Below are positions 33,479 to 43,050 of a stretch of DNA of 64,000 nt, one piece after another. The translations under genes and the position numbers were made by a program. The DNA comes from UBA3775 sp964584255. GTDB lineage: Bacteria; Bacillota; Clostridia; Lachnospirales; Lachnospiraceae. The stretch lies in assembly GCA_964584255.1 (NCBI GenBank), contig CAZOZM010000002.1, positions 111,482-175,481 of the forward strand, in the 5' to 3' direction. The notes under the pieces are model-generated. The model was not told the origin of the DNA, did not search any database, and worked only from the letters and a program-made list of their open reading frames with translations. Within the stretch, counting starts at the first letter, position 1. Each line of letters begins with the position of its first letter.

Positions 33479-34221
33479 ATTGTAACCCTGTAATTACCTT
33501 TTTTTGTAACACAGCACTCACCTTCGTAAATAAATTTTCCGTATCCTCTGACAGAGACTCTGTCGCCCTCTTTAAGCGGCACTCCGCACTTTGTAAAAGT
33601 TTTTCCGTTTATGTATACCATAGCCTTTTCAAAGAGCGCACTGCTTTCATTTCTTGAGATATTAAACAGCTTTGCTATTATTCCGTCAGCCCTCAGGCTG
33701 TGACAGTATATTACAATTTCCGCAAAATCCGGTTTCAGTTCCTCCGGCAGCTCATCAACCACTTCCGCTGAAACAGACGTTCTTTTAATTCTGGTCAGGT
33801 TTTCGCATATGTATCCCGCAATTTTTTCAAGACACATTATGTAAAGGGCATCCTTCTTTACGGAAATGTCACCGATTGTACTTCTTTCGATTCCCAGATT
33901 CATAACCGCTCCCAATACATCTCTGTGACTTAATTCATCCGCAAATTTTTTCATAAGCGGTTTTACCCGTATGCAGCAAATTGGGAACTCTGCCTCATAC
34001 ATTAACTCATCCGGCGAACCGAAACGGATTACTCTGCGTTCGGCATCTTCACTTCCGCCAAACAGTTCGTAGCCTGAACATAAGAGTCCCGGAAGCACCG
34101 TATAAAAAACATTCTGCTCTGCAAGACCCAGAAAATCCGTAAATGTATATATTCCGTTATTAAAAGATCTGTCAGCAAGTTCCTTTATCCTTTTTGCCAG
34201 TTTTGTTTCTTCATCGTTCAT
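33463..34221 (-). CDS. ylmH: YlmH-type S4-domain RNA-binding protein
   Basis: The 252-residue protein matches the YlmH layout: an N-terminal mixed domain (about 1-165) and a C-terminal S4 RNA-binding domain (about 178-250) with SLRADGIIAKLFNISRNES and GVPLKEGDRVSVRGYGKF. In Bacillus and Streptococcus this protein sits in the division gene cluster and has been linked to ribosome quality control; here it stands alone, convergent with the birA operon. Ribosome site is GGAAAGAC, moderate. Confidence 0.85.
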   Translation of the reverse strand: MNDEETKLAKRIKELADRSFNNGIYTFTDFLGLAEQNVFYTVLPGLLCSGYELFGGSEDAERRVIRFGSPDELMYEAEFPICCIRVKPLMKKFADELSHRDVLGAVMNLGIERSTIGDISVKKDALYIMCLEKIAGYICENLTRIKRTSVSAEVVDELPEELKPDFAEIVIYCHSLRADGIIAKLFNISRNESSALFEKAMVYINGKTFTKCGVPLKEGDRVSVRGYGKFIYEGECCVTKKGNYRVTIKKYV

Positions 34222-34417
34222 GTCTTTCCTCCAAAAACGAATTTAATACAGGTTGCAGATGCTTTTCAGCCGGACCGGTATCTGCCAAAGTGTCTGTCCT
34301 ATGCCTACAACCGTAAAATGCTTCATTTAAAACTGCTTTCATTATATATATTTTTCTGTAATTTAACAGAGTTTTATGATAGAATTAATAAACTAAAGTT
34401 TTACGGATGGTATAATC

Positions 34418-35899
34418 ATGGGGAAATACATTCTTGCAATAGATCAGGGAACCACAAGTTCCAGATGCATCATTTTTGACAAACAGGGAAACACCATCAG
34501 CAGTGCTTCCAAAGAATTCACACAGTTTTTTCCTGCCAACGGCTGGGTTGAACAGGATCCAAATGAAATCTGGTCTTCCCAATTCGGTGTCATGATGGAA
34601 GCCTATGCCGCTGCCGGAATCAGTGCTTCGGACATAGACTCCATAGGAATAACCAATCAGAGAGAAACAACAATCATATGGGACAGAGAAACCGGAGAAC
34701 CTATATACAATGCAATAGTCTGGCAGTGCAGGCGTACGGCTGAAATGGTTGAAAAAATAAAGGCCGACGGTCTTGGAGACAAAATCCGCGAAAAAACCGG
34801 TCTTATTCCAGACCCCTATTTCAGTGCAACGAAAATAAAATGGATTCTTGAAAATGTTGACGGTGCTGCCAAACGCGCGAAAAACGGTGAACTCCTTTTC
34901 GGAACGGTTGACACATGGCTCGTTTATAAACTTACACGCGGCAAAATCCATGCCACGGATTATACGAATGCTTCAAGAACGATGCTCTTTAACATCAACA
35001 CCCTTAAATGGGATGAAGAGTTACTGGAGCTGTTTGACATTCCGGAATGCATGATGCCGTCTGTACACCCTTCAAGTCATAAGTTCGGATATACAGATGA
35101 GTCTTTCTTTGGCAGAAACATATGTATTGCAGGCATCGCAGGTGACCAGCAGGCCGCACTTTTCGGTCAGTGCTGTTTCAATCCGGGTGAAGTAAAAAAT
35201 ACATATGGTACCGGTTGTTTCCTTCTTATGAACACCGGTACAAAACCTTTCTATTCAACAAACGGACTTATTACAACGATTGCCGCTTCAACCGGTGAGA
35301 AGCCTTCCTATGCTCTCGAAGGCAGTGTTTTTGTAGCGGGTGCCGCAATCAAATGGCTCCGTGACGAAATGAAACTTATTTCGTCTGCCGAGGAAACGGA
35401 GGAAATCGCACTCTCCGTTCCGGACAGTAACGGCGTTTATGTTGTACCTGCATTTACCGGACTCGGAGCCCCTTATTGGGACGCATATGCAAGAGGTGCC
35501 GTATTCGGTCTGACAAGAGGCTCCAACCGTGCCCACTTTATCCGTGCGGTTCTGGAATCACTTGCTTATCAGTCAATGGACGTGCTAAAGGCAATGGAGG
35601 AGGACAGCGGCATAAAGCTTACTGCTCTTCGTGTTGACGGCGGAGCAAGCCGCAACAACTTTTTAATGCAGTTCCAGTCCGATATTCTCGGCGTTGATAT
35701 AGTACGGCCTTCCGTTACTGAAAGTACCGCTCTCGGTGCCGCATATCTTGCCGGACTTGCAACCGGTTTTTACTCCGGAGTGGATGAGATCCGCGAAAAC
35801 CGTTCCTCTCACCGGATATTCTCTCCGGGAATAGGCAACGACGAAAGGAACCGTCTTACCGCCGGATGGGAAGATGCCGTTTCAAGAGTTCTTATGTAA
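34418..35899 (+). CDS. glpK: Glycerol kinase
   Basis: The 493-residue FGGY-family kinase phosphorylates glycerol to glycerol-3-phosphate. It contains the ATP loop DQGTTSSRCIIFD (about 7-19), GWVEQDPNEIW, the RRTAEMV region, the GDQQAALFGQ motif and the late DGGASRNNFLMQFQ motif, all family markers of GlpK. Length is normal. It is followed at 113 bp by a lipase-like hydrolase in the same direction, which could supply glycerol. No glpF or glpO is adjacent. Confidence 0.95.
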   Translation: MGKYILAIDQGTTSSRCIIFDKQGNTISSASKEFTQFFPANGWVEQDPNEIWSSQFGVMMEAYAAAGISASDIDSIGITNQRETTIIWDRETGEPIYNAIVWQCRRTAEMVEKIKADGLGDKIREKTGLIPDPYFSATKIKWILENVDGAAKRAKNGELLFGTVDTWLVYKLTRGKIHATDYTNASRTMLFNINTLKWDEELLELFDIPECMMPSVHPSSHKFGYTDESFFGRNICIAGIAGDQQAALFGQCCFNPGEVKNTYGTGCFLLMNTGTKPFYSTNGLITTIAASTGEKPSYALEGSVFVAGAAIKWLRDEMKLISSAEETEEIALSVPDSNGVYVVPAFTGLGAPYWDAYARGAVFGLTRGSNRAHFIRAVLESLAYQSMDVLKAMEEDSGIKLTALRVDGGASRNNFLMQFQSDILGVDIVRPSVTESTALGAAYLAGLATGFYSGVDEIRENRSSHRIFSPGIGNDERNRLTAGWEDAVSRVLM

Positions 35900-36012
35900 A
35901 TAAACCGTATACGTTCCCTGCATCATTCATGTATTCCACAGGTACTCCCCGGCATAAGGCTTGAAGTGAAAGGGAATACTGATTATACAATAAGAAAAGA
36001 GGATAATAATTT

Positions 36013-36954
36013 ATGAAACAGGAATTTACATTTACATCAAGTGACAAAGTCTCCAAAATTCATGGAGTTAAATGGATTCCGGATGGTGATGTCAGGGCAA
36101 TCGTCCAAATATCACACGGAATGACTGAATTTATAGAAAGATATGAAGATTTCGCCCTCTTTCTGAATTCCTATGGTTTTCTTGTTGTCGGAAACGACCA
36201 CATAGGTCATGGCAAATCAGCAGGAAGCCCTGAAAACTTCGGATATTTCGGTGAACACGACGGTGGCGGAATTATAGTAAATGACCTGCACCGCATTACA
36301 ATGCGGGTAAAAAAAGAATATCCGTCAATTCCTTATTTCCTGCTTGGACACAGCATGGGTTCTTTCATGGCAAGACGCTATATAATCAATTACTCCGACG
36401 ATATTGACGGTGCCATCATCATGGGAACGGGTAACCAGTCTGCTCTGAAACTCGGCTTCGCCAGAATACTTACCGGACTTCTTACGGACATCAAGGGCTC
36501 CGGATACAGAAGTTCTCTCGTTTCATTTCTCTGTTTCTCCAATTACAACAGCCGTGTTCCGAAAAACACCGGAAACTGGCAAACCAGGGATGTTGAAATT
36601 CTTAACGGAATAAAAAATTTGCCGGAAGCAAACTTTACATTTACGGTTTCCGCTTTTAAACAGATGTTTGACACTATTGCCTATGTTGAAAAAACAGAAA
36701 ACATCTCACGTATACGGAAGTCGCTTCCTATTCTCGTAATATCAGGTACTGCAGACCCTGTCGGTAACTACGGAAAGGGTGTAAAGAAATGCCATGAGGC
36801 CCTTGCTTCCTGCGGAATAACCGATCTTACACTTAAACTCATTGACGGTGCCAGACATGAAGTAATAAACGAAACTGACCGCGCCGATACCTACGCATAT
36901 CTTAAAGAATGGCTGTTGTCGCATGTGGACGGCAGTCAGAATCAGTGCAAATAA
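36013..36954 (+). CDS. Alpha/beta hydrolase, monoacylglycerol-lipase/lysophospholipase type
   Basis: The 313-residue protein has the Hydrolase_4 fold: the oxyanion loop near VQISHGMTEF, nucleophile elbow GHSMGS (about 116-121), the acid in SGTADPVGNYG (about 250) and His in GARHEVINE (about 280). This combination is typical of PldB-like lysophospholipases or monoacylglycerol lipases. No signal peptide is present, so it should act on intracellular or membrane lipid. Its position after glpK suggests use of the released glycerol; that link is inference. GAGG lies about 8 bp before the ATG. Confidence 0.88.
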   Translation: MKQEFTFTSSDKVSKIHGVKWIPDGDVRAIVQISHGMTEFIERYEDFALFLNSYGFLVVGNDHIGHGKSAGSPENFGYFGEHDGGGIIVNDLHRITMRVKKEYPSIPYFLLGHSMGSFMARRYIINYSDDIDGAIIMGTGNQSALKLGFARILTGLLTDIKGSGYRSSLVSFLCFSNYNSRVPKNTGNWQTRDVEILNGIKNLPEANFTFTVSAFKQMFDTIAYVEKTENISRIRKSLPILVISGTADPVGNYGKGVKKCHEALASCGITDLTLKLIDGARHEVINETDRADTYAYLKEWLLSHVDGSQNQCK

Positions 36955-36996
36955 GGTCACTGCCGTACAAAATATATTACACGGGAGAGAAACAGT

Positions 36997-37923
36997 ATGA
37001 AATACAGTCTCGCTCCAATGGAGGGAATTATCACCTCCACTTTCAGAGGCGCTTATTTTAATCATTTTAATGAAGCGGATGAATATTATACCCCGTTTCT
37101 GACCAGTCCGGGGCTCGGAAAAAAAGAACTTAACGAAATTCTTCCGGAAACAAACCCTGCCGGTCCGCTTATTCCTCAAATACTAACCAATAATGCAGAA
37201 ACATTTGTATCCATATGTGACACTTTAAGAAAATATGGCTACGAAACGGTAAATCTCAATCTCGGATGTCCTTCCGGAACCGTCGTCTCAAAAAAGCGCG
37301 GTTCCGGATTTCTCCGATACCCGGAAGAACTGAAACAATTTCTGGCCGGGATTTTCGAAAAGAGCGGCATGAATATATCCGTAAAAACCCGCATCGGATT
37401 TGAAAGCCCCGATGAATGGCCGGAACTTTTGGATCTGTTCAACGGATTTCCGATAAAAGAACTGATAATTCATCCTCGCACCAGGCAGGAATACTATAGT
37501 GAGCTAATTCACCCCGAGGCATTTGCCTATGCACTTGCAAATTCGGACATTCCTCTCTGCTATAACGGTGACATAACCGATTCCGATTCCATGGACCGTC
37601 TTATGCAGACTTTTCCCTCTTTGGAACACGTTATGATAGGCAGGGGAGTCCTCAAAAATCCCGGTCTAATCGGTGAACTTAAAGGCAATGGCAAATGTGA
37701 CAGAATGAAAATAAAAAAGTTTCATGATGAGCTCTTTGACAGATACCTTAAAATTATGTCCGGTGAGAAACCTGTTCTCTTTAAAATGAAAGAACTGTGG
37801 TCGTACCTGGCCATGAGTTTTCCCGAGCAGCCTGATTGCAGAAAAAAGATACACAAGGCTAAAAATCTGACTGAATATACTGAAATAACAAACCTGATTT
37901 TTAGTGATATTCCTACGGTTTAA
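36997..37923 (+). CDS. tRNA-dihydrouridine synthase
   Basis: An FMN-dependent enzyme that reduces uridine in tRNA. The 308-residue protein starts with LAPMEGIITSTFR, has the catalytic Cys in NLGCPSG (about 88-94), the KTRIGF segment (about 129-134) and the FMN-binding MIGRGVLKNPGLI (about 213-225). It belongs to the Dus family of Clostridia-type bacteria; the exact subgroup (DusA/B/C-like) is unclear. GGGAGAG precedes the ATG. It lies 42 bp after the hydrolase, so they may share a transcript. Confidence 0.9.
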   Translation: MKYSLAPMEGIITSTFRGAYFNHFNEADEYYTPFLTSPGLGKKELNEILPETNPAGPLIPQILTNNAETFVSICDTLRKYGYETVNLNLGCPSGTVVSKKRGSGFLRYPEELKQFLAGIFEKSGMNISVKTRIGFESPDEWPELLDLFNGFPIKELIIHPRTRQEYYSELIHPEAFAYALANSDIPLCYNGDITDSDSMDRLMQTFPSLEHVMIGRGVLKNPGLIGELKGNGKCDRMKIKKFHDELFDRYLKIMSGEKPVLFKMKELWSYLAMSFPEQPDCRKKIHKAKNLTEYTEITNLIFSDIPTV

Positions 37924-37997
37924 AGGATTCCGCCTCTATTTTTATTTCTGCGTAAGCTGTAAAAAACTAAGCTGCAAAAGAAAGGATTTATCCATTT

Positions 37998-39962
37998 ATG
38001 AATGATTTTCTTCCGATTTCACGCTCCGAAATGAAAAAAAGAGGCTGGTCACAGGTTGATTTTGCCTACATAATCGGTGATGCCTATGTGGATCACTCTT
38101 CATTCGGACCCGCAATAATCAGCCGTGTCTTAGAATCCCACGGTTACAGGGTCGGTATTATCTCACAGCCTGATTGGAAAAACTCCGATTCAATAGACCT
38201 CTTCGGCAAACCAAGACTCGGTTTCCTTATATCCGGCGGAAACATGGATCCGATGGTTAATCACTATACGGTAAACAGGAAAAGAAGAAGTTCGGATGCC
38301 TATACTCCGGGCGGAGTTATCGGAAAAAGACCCGATCACGCAACCGTGGTTTACAGCAATCTGATTCGCCGGAAATACACCGACGTTCCCATCATAATCG
38401 GTGGTATTGAGGCCAGCCTCCGACGTCTTGCTCACTACGATTACTGGTCTGATTCCCTGAAGCGTTCCATTCTGCTTGATTCTCAGGCCGACCTTATTTC
38501 ATACGGTATGGGCGAACATTCCATCGTTGAAATTGCCGACGCTCTTGATTCCGGACTTGACATTTCAGACATCACATTCATTAACGGTACTGTTTATAAA
38601 ACAAAAAAAATCGAAGACGTCTGTGACTATCAGCTTCTTCCTTCATATAATGAACTTAAAGCCAATCCGCTAAAATATGCCGAAAGCTTTGCAATTCAAT
38701 ATGATAATACGGATCCCTTCCGTGGAATGAGACTTGCCGAACCCTATGACAATGGAGTATATGTTGTACAGAATCCTCCTGCTGCACCTCTTACTACGCA
38801 GGAAATGGACGACGTTTACTCTCTCCCATACATGAATGCGGCGCACCCATCTTACATAAAGGAGGGCGGCGTTCCCGCAATCAACGAAATCAAGTTTTCA
38901 CTCACAAGCTGCAGGGGATGCTTTGGTGCATGTTCATTCTGCGCTCTTACCTTTCACCAGGGACGAATAATTCAGTCCAGAAGCCACGAATCGCTTATCA
39001 AAGAAGCAAAACGAATGACAAACGACAGTGACTTTAAGGGATACATTCATGATGTCGGCGGTCCTACCGCCAACTTCCGCAAACCGGCATGTGAAAAGCA
39101 GCTGAAGTCGGGTGCCTGCAAAGGGAAACAATGTCTCTTTCCGTCTCCATGCAAAAACATGACTGCGGATCACAGTGACTATATATCCCTCCTGAGAAAA
39201 CTCAGGGAGATTCCAAAAGTAAAGAAGGTTTTTGTACGTTCCGGAATACGCTTTGATTATGTGCTTGCCGACAAAGATGATACGTTTTTAAAAGAACTTT
39301 TGAAATATCACGTAAGCGGACAGCTCCGTGTTGCTCCCGAACATGTTTCTGACAATGTTTTGAAACTCATGGGAAAACCAAGCAACGAGGTATATGAAAA
39401 ATTCATTACCAAGTGTAATCGCATAAATACTAAAATCGGAAAAGAACAGTATGTTGTGCCGTATCTGATGTCATCACACCCGGGTTCAACCCTGAAAGAT
39501 GCCATAAAACTTGCCGAGTACATTCGCGACATCGGTTACATGCCTGAACAGGTTCAGGATTTTTATCCGACACCATCAACAATATCCACATGTATGTACT
39601 ATACCGGAGTTGACCCCCGCACAATGCAGCCGGTTTATGTTGCAAAGTCATCACATGAAAAAGCAATGCAGCGTGCCCTCATTCAATATAAAAAACCGGA
39701 AAATTATGAGCTGGTAAAAGAAGCCCTTCTTCGGGAACACAGAAATGACCTTATCGGATTCGGTCCTCTCTGTCTTATACCGCCAAGAAAAATTTCTCCG
39801 AAAAAAAGCAATCCGGATTCAAAAAATGCTTCACGCAAGGGTCCGTCTCATGAGAAAAACAATTCCTACAGGCAGAAGAACTCAAAAAATACAAGAGTCA
39901 CCTCTTCTTCCAACCGGAATGTGAGAAATACTCACTCTGCAAAACAGAAAAGGAAACGATAA
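37998..39962 (+). CDS. YgiQ family radical SAM protein
   Basis: The 654-residue protein has the long N-terminal YgiQ domain (about 1-290). The radical SAM cluster CFGACSFC (Cys-x3-Cys-x2-Cys, about 311-318) follows, then the barrel through VRSGIRFDYV and QVQDFYPTPSTISTCMYYTG. A Lys/Ser/Asn-rich disordered tail ends the protein (about 605-654). The reaction is not established for the family. AAAGGA stands before the ATG, and a strong terminator follows. The basic tail may bind nucleic acid, which is only a guess. Confidence 0.9.
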   Translation: MNDFLPISRSEMKKRGWSQVDFAYIIGDAYVDHSSFGPAIISRVLESHGYRVGIISQPDWKNSDSIDLFGKPRLGFLISGGNMDPMVNHYTVNRKRRSSDAYTPGGVIGKRPDHATVVYSNLIRRKYTDVPIIIGGIEASLRRLAHYDYWSDSLKRSILLDSQADLISYGMGEHSIVEIADALDSGLDISDITFINGTVYKTKKIEDVCDYQLLPSYNELKANPLKYAESFAIQYDNTDPFRGMRLAEPYDNGVYVVQNPPAAPLTTQEMDDVYSLPYMNAAHPSYIKEGGVPAINEIKFSLTSCRGCFGACSFCALTFHQGRIIQSRSHESLIKEAKRMTNDSDFKGYIHDVGGPTANFRKPACEKQLKSGACKGKQCLFPSPCKNMTADHSDYISLLRKLREIPKVKKVFVRSGIRFDYVLADKDDTFLKELLKYHVSGQLRVAPEHVSDNVLKLMGKPSNEVYEKFITKCNRINTKIGKEQYVVPYLMSSHPGSTLKDAIKLAEYIRDIGYMPEQVQDFYPTPSTISTCMYYTGVDPRTMQPVYVAKSSHEKAMQRALIQYKKPENYELVKEALLREHRNDLIGFGPLCLIPPRKISPKKSNPDSKNASRKGPSHEKNNSYRQKNSKNTRVTSSSNRNVRNTHSAKQKRKR

Positions 39963-40017
39963 CTGCACCGGCAATTTCACTGCAAGAGTACCGCTTCTTT
40001 CAAAAGTGTGGCATAAA

Positions 40018-40065
40018 GAAAATGCGGCGCAACCCCATTTTGTGAGGTTACGCCGCATTTTTTTA
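40018..40065 (+). terminator. Strong rho-independent terminator after the YgiQ gene
   Basis: AATGCGGCG (40021-40029) pairs with CGCCGCATT (40051-40059), extended by AACC/GGTT, followed by seven T. A-rich sequence on the other side makes it usable for the minus-strand ABC transporter operon too. Confidence 0.9.
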
Positions 40066-40122
40066 ATACATCCTTATTCACCCCGGGTCATTTCCGGCAG
40101 TTTTTAACTTCAATATATGTTT

Positions 40123-40878
40123 TTATTCAAGCATTTTAAGAAATGCTTTTGTTCTCTCATTTTTAGGATTGTCTATTACTTCCTCAGGAGTTCCCTGTTC
40201 AACAATCACTCCGCCATCCATAAAAACTATCTTATCTGCAACTTTTCTTGCAAAGTCTATTTCATGCGTAACGATTACCATCGTCATCTTTTCTTCCGCA
40301 AGCTGCTTCATGATTTTTAAAATACCGGCAGTCAACTCCGGATCAAGTGCAGATGTCGGCTCGTCAAAATAAAGAATTTTAGGATTCATCGCAAGGGCTC
40401 TTGCAATTGCCACTCTCTGCTGCTGACCGCCTGAAAGTGTTGACGGATAACTCTTCTCCTTATCTTCAAGTCCGACTTTTTTCAATATGATTCCGGCCTG
40501 CTCCATAACCTCTTTTTTGTCCCTTTTCTGAACATGAAGAGGCGCATCCGTAATGTTTTTAATTACATTGTAATGCGGAAAAAGGTTAAAATTCTGGAAT
40601 ACGAATCCAAAATTGCTTTTTGCCTTTCTTAGAACATCCTTGTTTCCATATACCGTTTTTCCGTTCTTTTCTTCTGCAAGCTTTTCACCGCAAACGCTCA
40701 ATGAACCCCTGTCCATTGTTTCAAGCAGTGCTGCACATCTCAGGAAAGTGGATTTTCCGGAACCTGACGGACCTATTATACATGCCACTTCTCCTTCCTC
40801 AACCGAAAGAGATATGTCTTTTAAAACTTCCAATTCGCCAAAACTTTTACTTACATTGTTTATTTCCAGTAATTTCAT
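40123..40878 (-). CDS. Polar amino acid ABC transporter ATPase
   Basis: The 251-residue protein is a single ABC ATPase of the GlnQ/HisP type: Walker A GPSGSGKST (about 36-44), Q-loop VFQNFNLFPH, signature LSGGQQQRVAIARAL and Walker B ILYFDEPTSALDPEL, with the H-loop in VTHEIDF. It energises the fused binding-protein/permease encoded 14 bp upstream. GGAGG precedes the ATG by 6 bases. Confidence 0.95.
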   Translation of the reverse strand: MKLLEINNVSKSFGELEVLKDISLSVEEGEVACIIGPSGSGKSTFLRCAALLETMDRGSLSVCGEKLAEEKNGKTVYGNKDVLRKAKSNFGFVFQNFNLFPHYNVIKNITDAPLHVQKRDKKEVMEQAGIILKKVGLEDKEKSYPSTLSGGQQQRVAIARALAMNPKILYFDEPTSALDPELTAGILKIMKQLAEEKMTMVIVTHEIDFARKVADKIVFMDGGVIVEQGTPEEVIDNPKNERTKAFLKMLE

Positions 40879-40892
40879 ATCTGCCTCCGATT

Positions 40893-42407
40893 CTAGTTAT
40901 AGTACTGCATTTTCTTTTCAATCTGTTCCATTCCCATGGCAACAACAAAATTGAAAATGTAATAGAACACACCCGCAATAAACAACGGCATGATTGTTGC
41001 CTCAGAAGCCGCAACCTGCTTTGCAATCGTAAACATCTCCGTATAGGAAAGTGCAAATGCGAGTGATGTATCCTTTACGAGCGTAATAACTTCATTGGTA
41101 ACCGGTGGAATTACCCTCTTTACCATCTGTGGGAAAATAATCTTCCAATAGGTCTGCATTCTTGAATATCCGAGTACGGCAGCTGCTTCCCTCTGTCCCA
41201 CAGGTATATTCTCAATTCCTGCTCTGTATATCTCGGCAAAATATGCTGCATAGTTTAAGGTAAATCCGATTATTACCGCGTAAAATCTGTAATCGGGCGG
41301 TGTGTTAACTCCGAATACAAAGTACGGACCATAAAAAATCACAAGAAGCTGGAGCATAAGAGGTGTTCCTCTCATGACCGAAATATATATTTTTGCAATC
41401 CAGCGAAGAATTGTAAATTTAGACATTCGCACCTCATTTATGAGAAGACCGAGCGGAAGTGAAAGAATAAGCGTAAGGAAGAATATTGCAAGAGAAGCCG
41501 CAACACCGGAAGAAAGCTGCTTAGCTATGTCCACAAACTTGTCCATGAAAGGCTCATCCTTTTTCTGGGCGGCATCCTGGAGATATGCACCGTCTGTTCC
41601 TTCTTTACCGAAACATATCGTATCTGAAAGTTCCCATTTTTCGGCAATCTTATCCAAAGTTCCGTCTTTATGCATTGACTCAAGAGTTGCCTGAACCTCA
41701 TCTCTGAGTTCTGTATTTCCAAGTCTGAATCCAATCGCATACTGCTCTGATGATACCTGTTCATCAAGCATTCTGAACTCGCTTCCTCTTTGCTTTATCT
41801 GATATGATGCAACGCCAATGTCCATGCATATTGCATCAACGACTCCGGATTCAAGATCAAGAAAAGCACTGTTGTAATCACCGACCTGTCGTAATTCCTT
41901 AAAGGAATTGCTGAGTTCAATGTTGCTTTCCTCCGCATCATCGCCGGTAAAAGCCGCAAGTGCCGATGAATCACTTTGTACCACTACGGTTTTACCTGCC
42001 AGATCCGTAAGTTTCTCAATATCTGAGTCACTTCTTACAATCACAACCTGAGAATTGTCTATATAAGCCGTTGACCATGTATACTGGCCTTCACGTCCGT
42101 TAACCGTAAAGCCATTCCATATACAGTCAATGGAACCGGATTTAAGCTCCATATCTTTTGCATCCCAGTCAATAGGCTGTTTTACGAGATTCCAACCGTT
42201 TCTGTCAGCAACTTCCTGCGCTAAATCAAGGTCAAAGCCGACATACTCTCCCGTTTCCGTGTCCTTATATCCGTATGGTGGGAATTCTGCATCAAAACCA
42301 ACGATGAAATCATCCTTTTCACCGCATCCCGTCAGTAAAAATGCAAACATCATAATTCCCAGAAGAATAAATGACATCTTCAATCTTCTTTTGTTGGTAA
42401 AATCCAT
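40893..42407 (-). CDS. Amino acid ABC transporter, fused substrate-binding protein and permease
   Basis: The 504-residue protein has a lipoprotein-like signal (about 10-30, ending LLTGC). A type 3 (GlnH-like) binding domain follows (about 32-255, with VGFDAEFPPYGY and AFLDLESGVVDAICMD). A GlnP-type permease domain completes it (about 280-500, with GVAASLAIF, RGTPLMLQLLVIFYG and the EAA loop around AAAVLGYSRMQTYWKI). Binding protein and channel are thus one polypeptide, held at the outer face. The ATG at 42407 follows AAAGGAAAGTAAC; the frame stays open to 42491 but that extension is not protein-like. Ligand is a polar amino acid, identity unknown. Confidence 0.92.
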   Translation of the reverse strand: MDFTNKRRLKMSFILLGIMMFAFLLTGCGEKDDFIVGFDAEFPPYGYKDTETGEYVGFDLDLAQEVADRNGWNLVKQPIDWDAKDMELKSGSIDCIWNGFTVNGREGQYTWSTAYIDNSQVVIVRSDSDIEKLTDLAGKTVVVQSDSSALAAFTGDDAEESNIELSNSFKELRQVGDYNSAFLDLESGVVDAICMDIGVASYQIKQRGSEFRMLDEQVSSEQYAIGFRLGNTELRDEVQATLESMHKDGTLDKIAEKWELSDTICFGKEGTDGAYLQDAAQKKDEPFMDKFVDIAKQLSSGVAASLAIFFLTLILSLPLGLLINEVRMSKFTILRWIAKIYISVMRGTPLMLQLLVIFYGPYFVFGVNTPPDYRFYAVIIGFTLNYAAYFAEIYRAGIENIPVGQREAAAVLGYSRMQTYWKIIFPQMVKRVIPPVTNEVITLVKDTSLAFALSYTEMFTIAKQVAASEATIMPLFIAGVFYYIFNFVVAMGMEQIEKKMQYYN

Positions 42408-42447
42408 AGTTACTTTCCTTTCGTACCACCAGGGTTTTAATATTTTT

Positions 42448-42483
42448 AAAGGCACTACCACAGTTATACCGAGCAGTGCCTTT
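42448..42483 (-). promoter_or_regulatory. Hairpin between HD-domain gene and amino acid transporter
   Basis: AAAGGCACT and AGTGCCTTT form a perfect 9-bp stem with an 18-base loop. Only three T follow on either strand, so it is a poor terminator; it may shape the transporter leader or partly terminate read-through from the HD-domain gene. Confidence 0.4.
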
Positions 42484-42506
42484 ACACTCACTTAAATGTG
42501 CATAAT

Positions 42507-43004
42507 TTAGAATGCATATTTATATAATTTCAAACAGAGTTCCTTACCGGTATCCGTATAGAATATGTTGGTATAAATTATTCTTATCGTCATTGCATCA
42601 TGTTCTTCCTCATGAATGTTTACAAGGAAATCTGCCTCATAGAGAATTCTGCTGTATATGTCCTCCGTTTCTTCCAAAGAATGATGAAAATCTATCAGAT
42701 TCTTAACCTTTTCAATAAAATCCTCAGCATAACCTAAATCACGAAGCATCTTTTCTGCAAGCTTCGGACTTTCAATCCTGAGATATTTGTCCTCACGACT
42801 GTTATATTCCTGCTCACATACCTTCATACCGACATCAAGAAGTATTGCCGTCGTTTCAAGAAGGAAACATTCTTCCTCTGTCAGTTCCTCTCCGTGTGCA
42901 ATAAGTCTCGTGTAGGACAGCACCTTCATAAAATGGTGTATTCTTGCAGGATCTCCTGCAAAATAGTCCATCATATCAATTATTAAATCGTCATGTTCTC
43001 TCAT
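42507..43004 (-). CDS. HD-domain-like protein with incomplete metal motif
   Basis: The 165-residue helical protein resembles small HD-domain phosphohydrolases: an early His (RIHHFMKV, about 21-28), the LLETTAILLDVG helix (about 47-58), FHHSLEE (about 106-112) and ILYEADFLVNI (about 121-131). The namesake His-Asp pair reads Leu-Asp (LLDVG for LLHDIG), so metal binding may be altered or lost. It follows the hybrid kinase at 46 bp and has GGAGG before the ATG, so it may be its operon partner. Substrate unknown. Confidence 0.75.
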   Translation of the reverse strand: MREHDDLIIDMMDYFAGDPARIHHFMKVLSYTRLIAHGEELTEEECFLLETTAILLDVGMKVCEQEYNSREDKYLRIESPKLAEKMLRDLGYAEDFIEKVKNLIDFHHSLEETEDIYSRILYEADFLVNIHEEEHDAMTIRIIYTNIFYTDTGKELCLKLYKYAF

Positions 43005-43050
43005 TATTTACCTCCTCCGATACAAACCTGCCACAACAAACAGGTCACTC

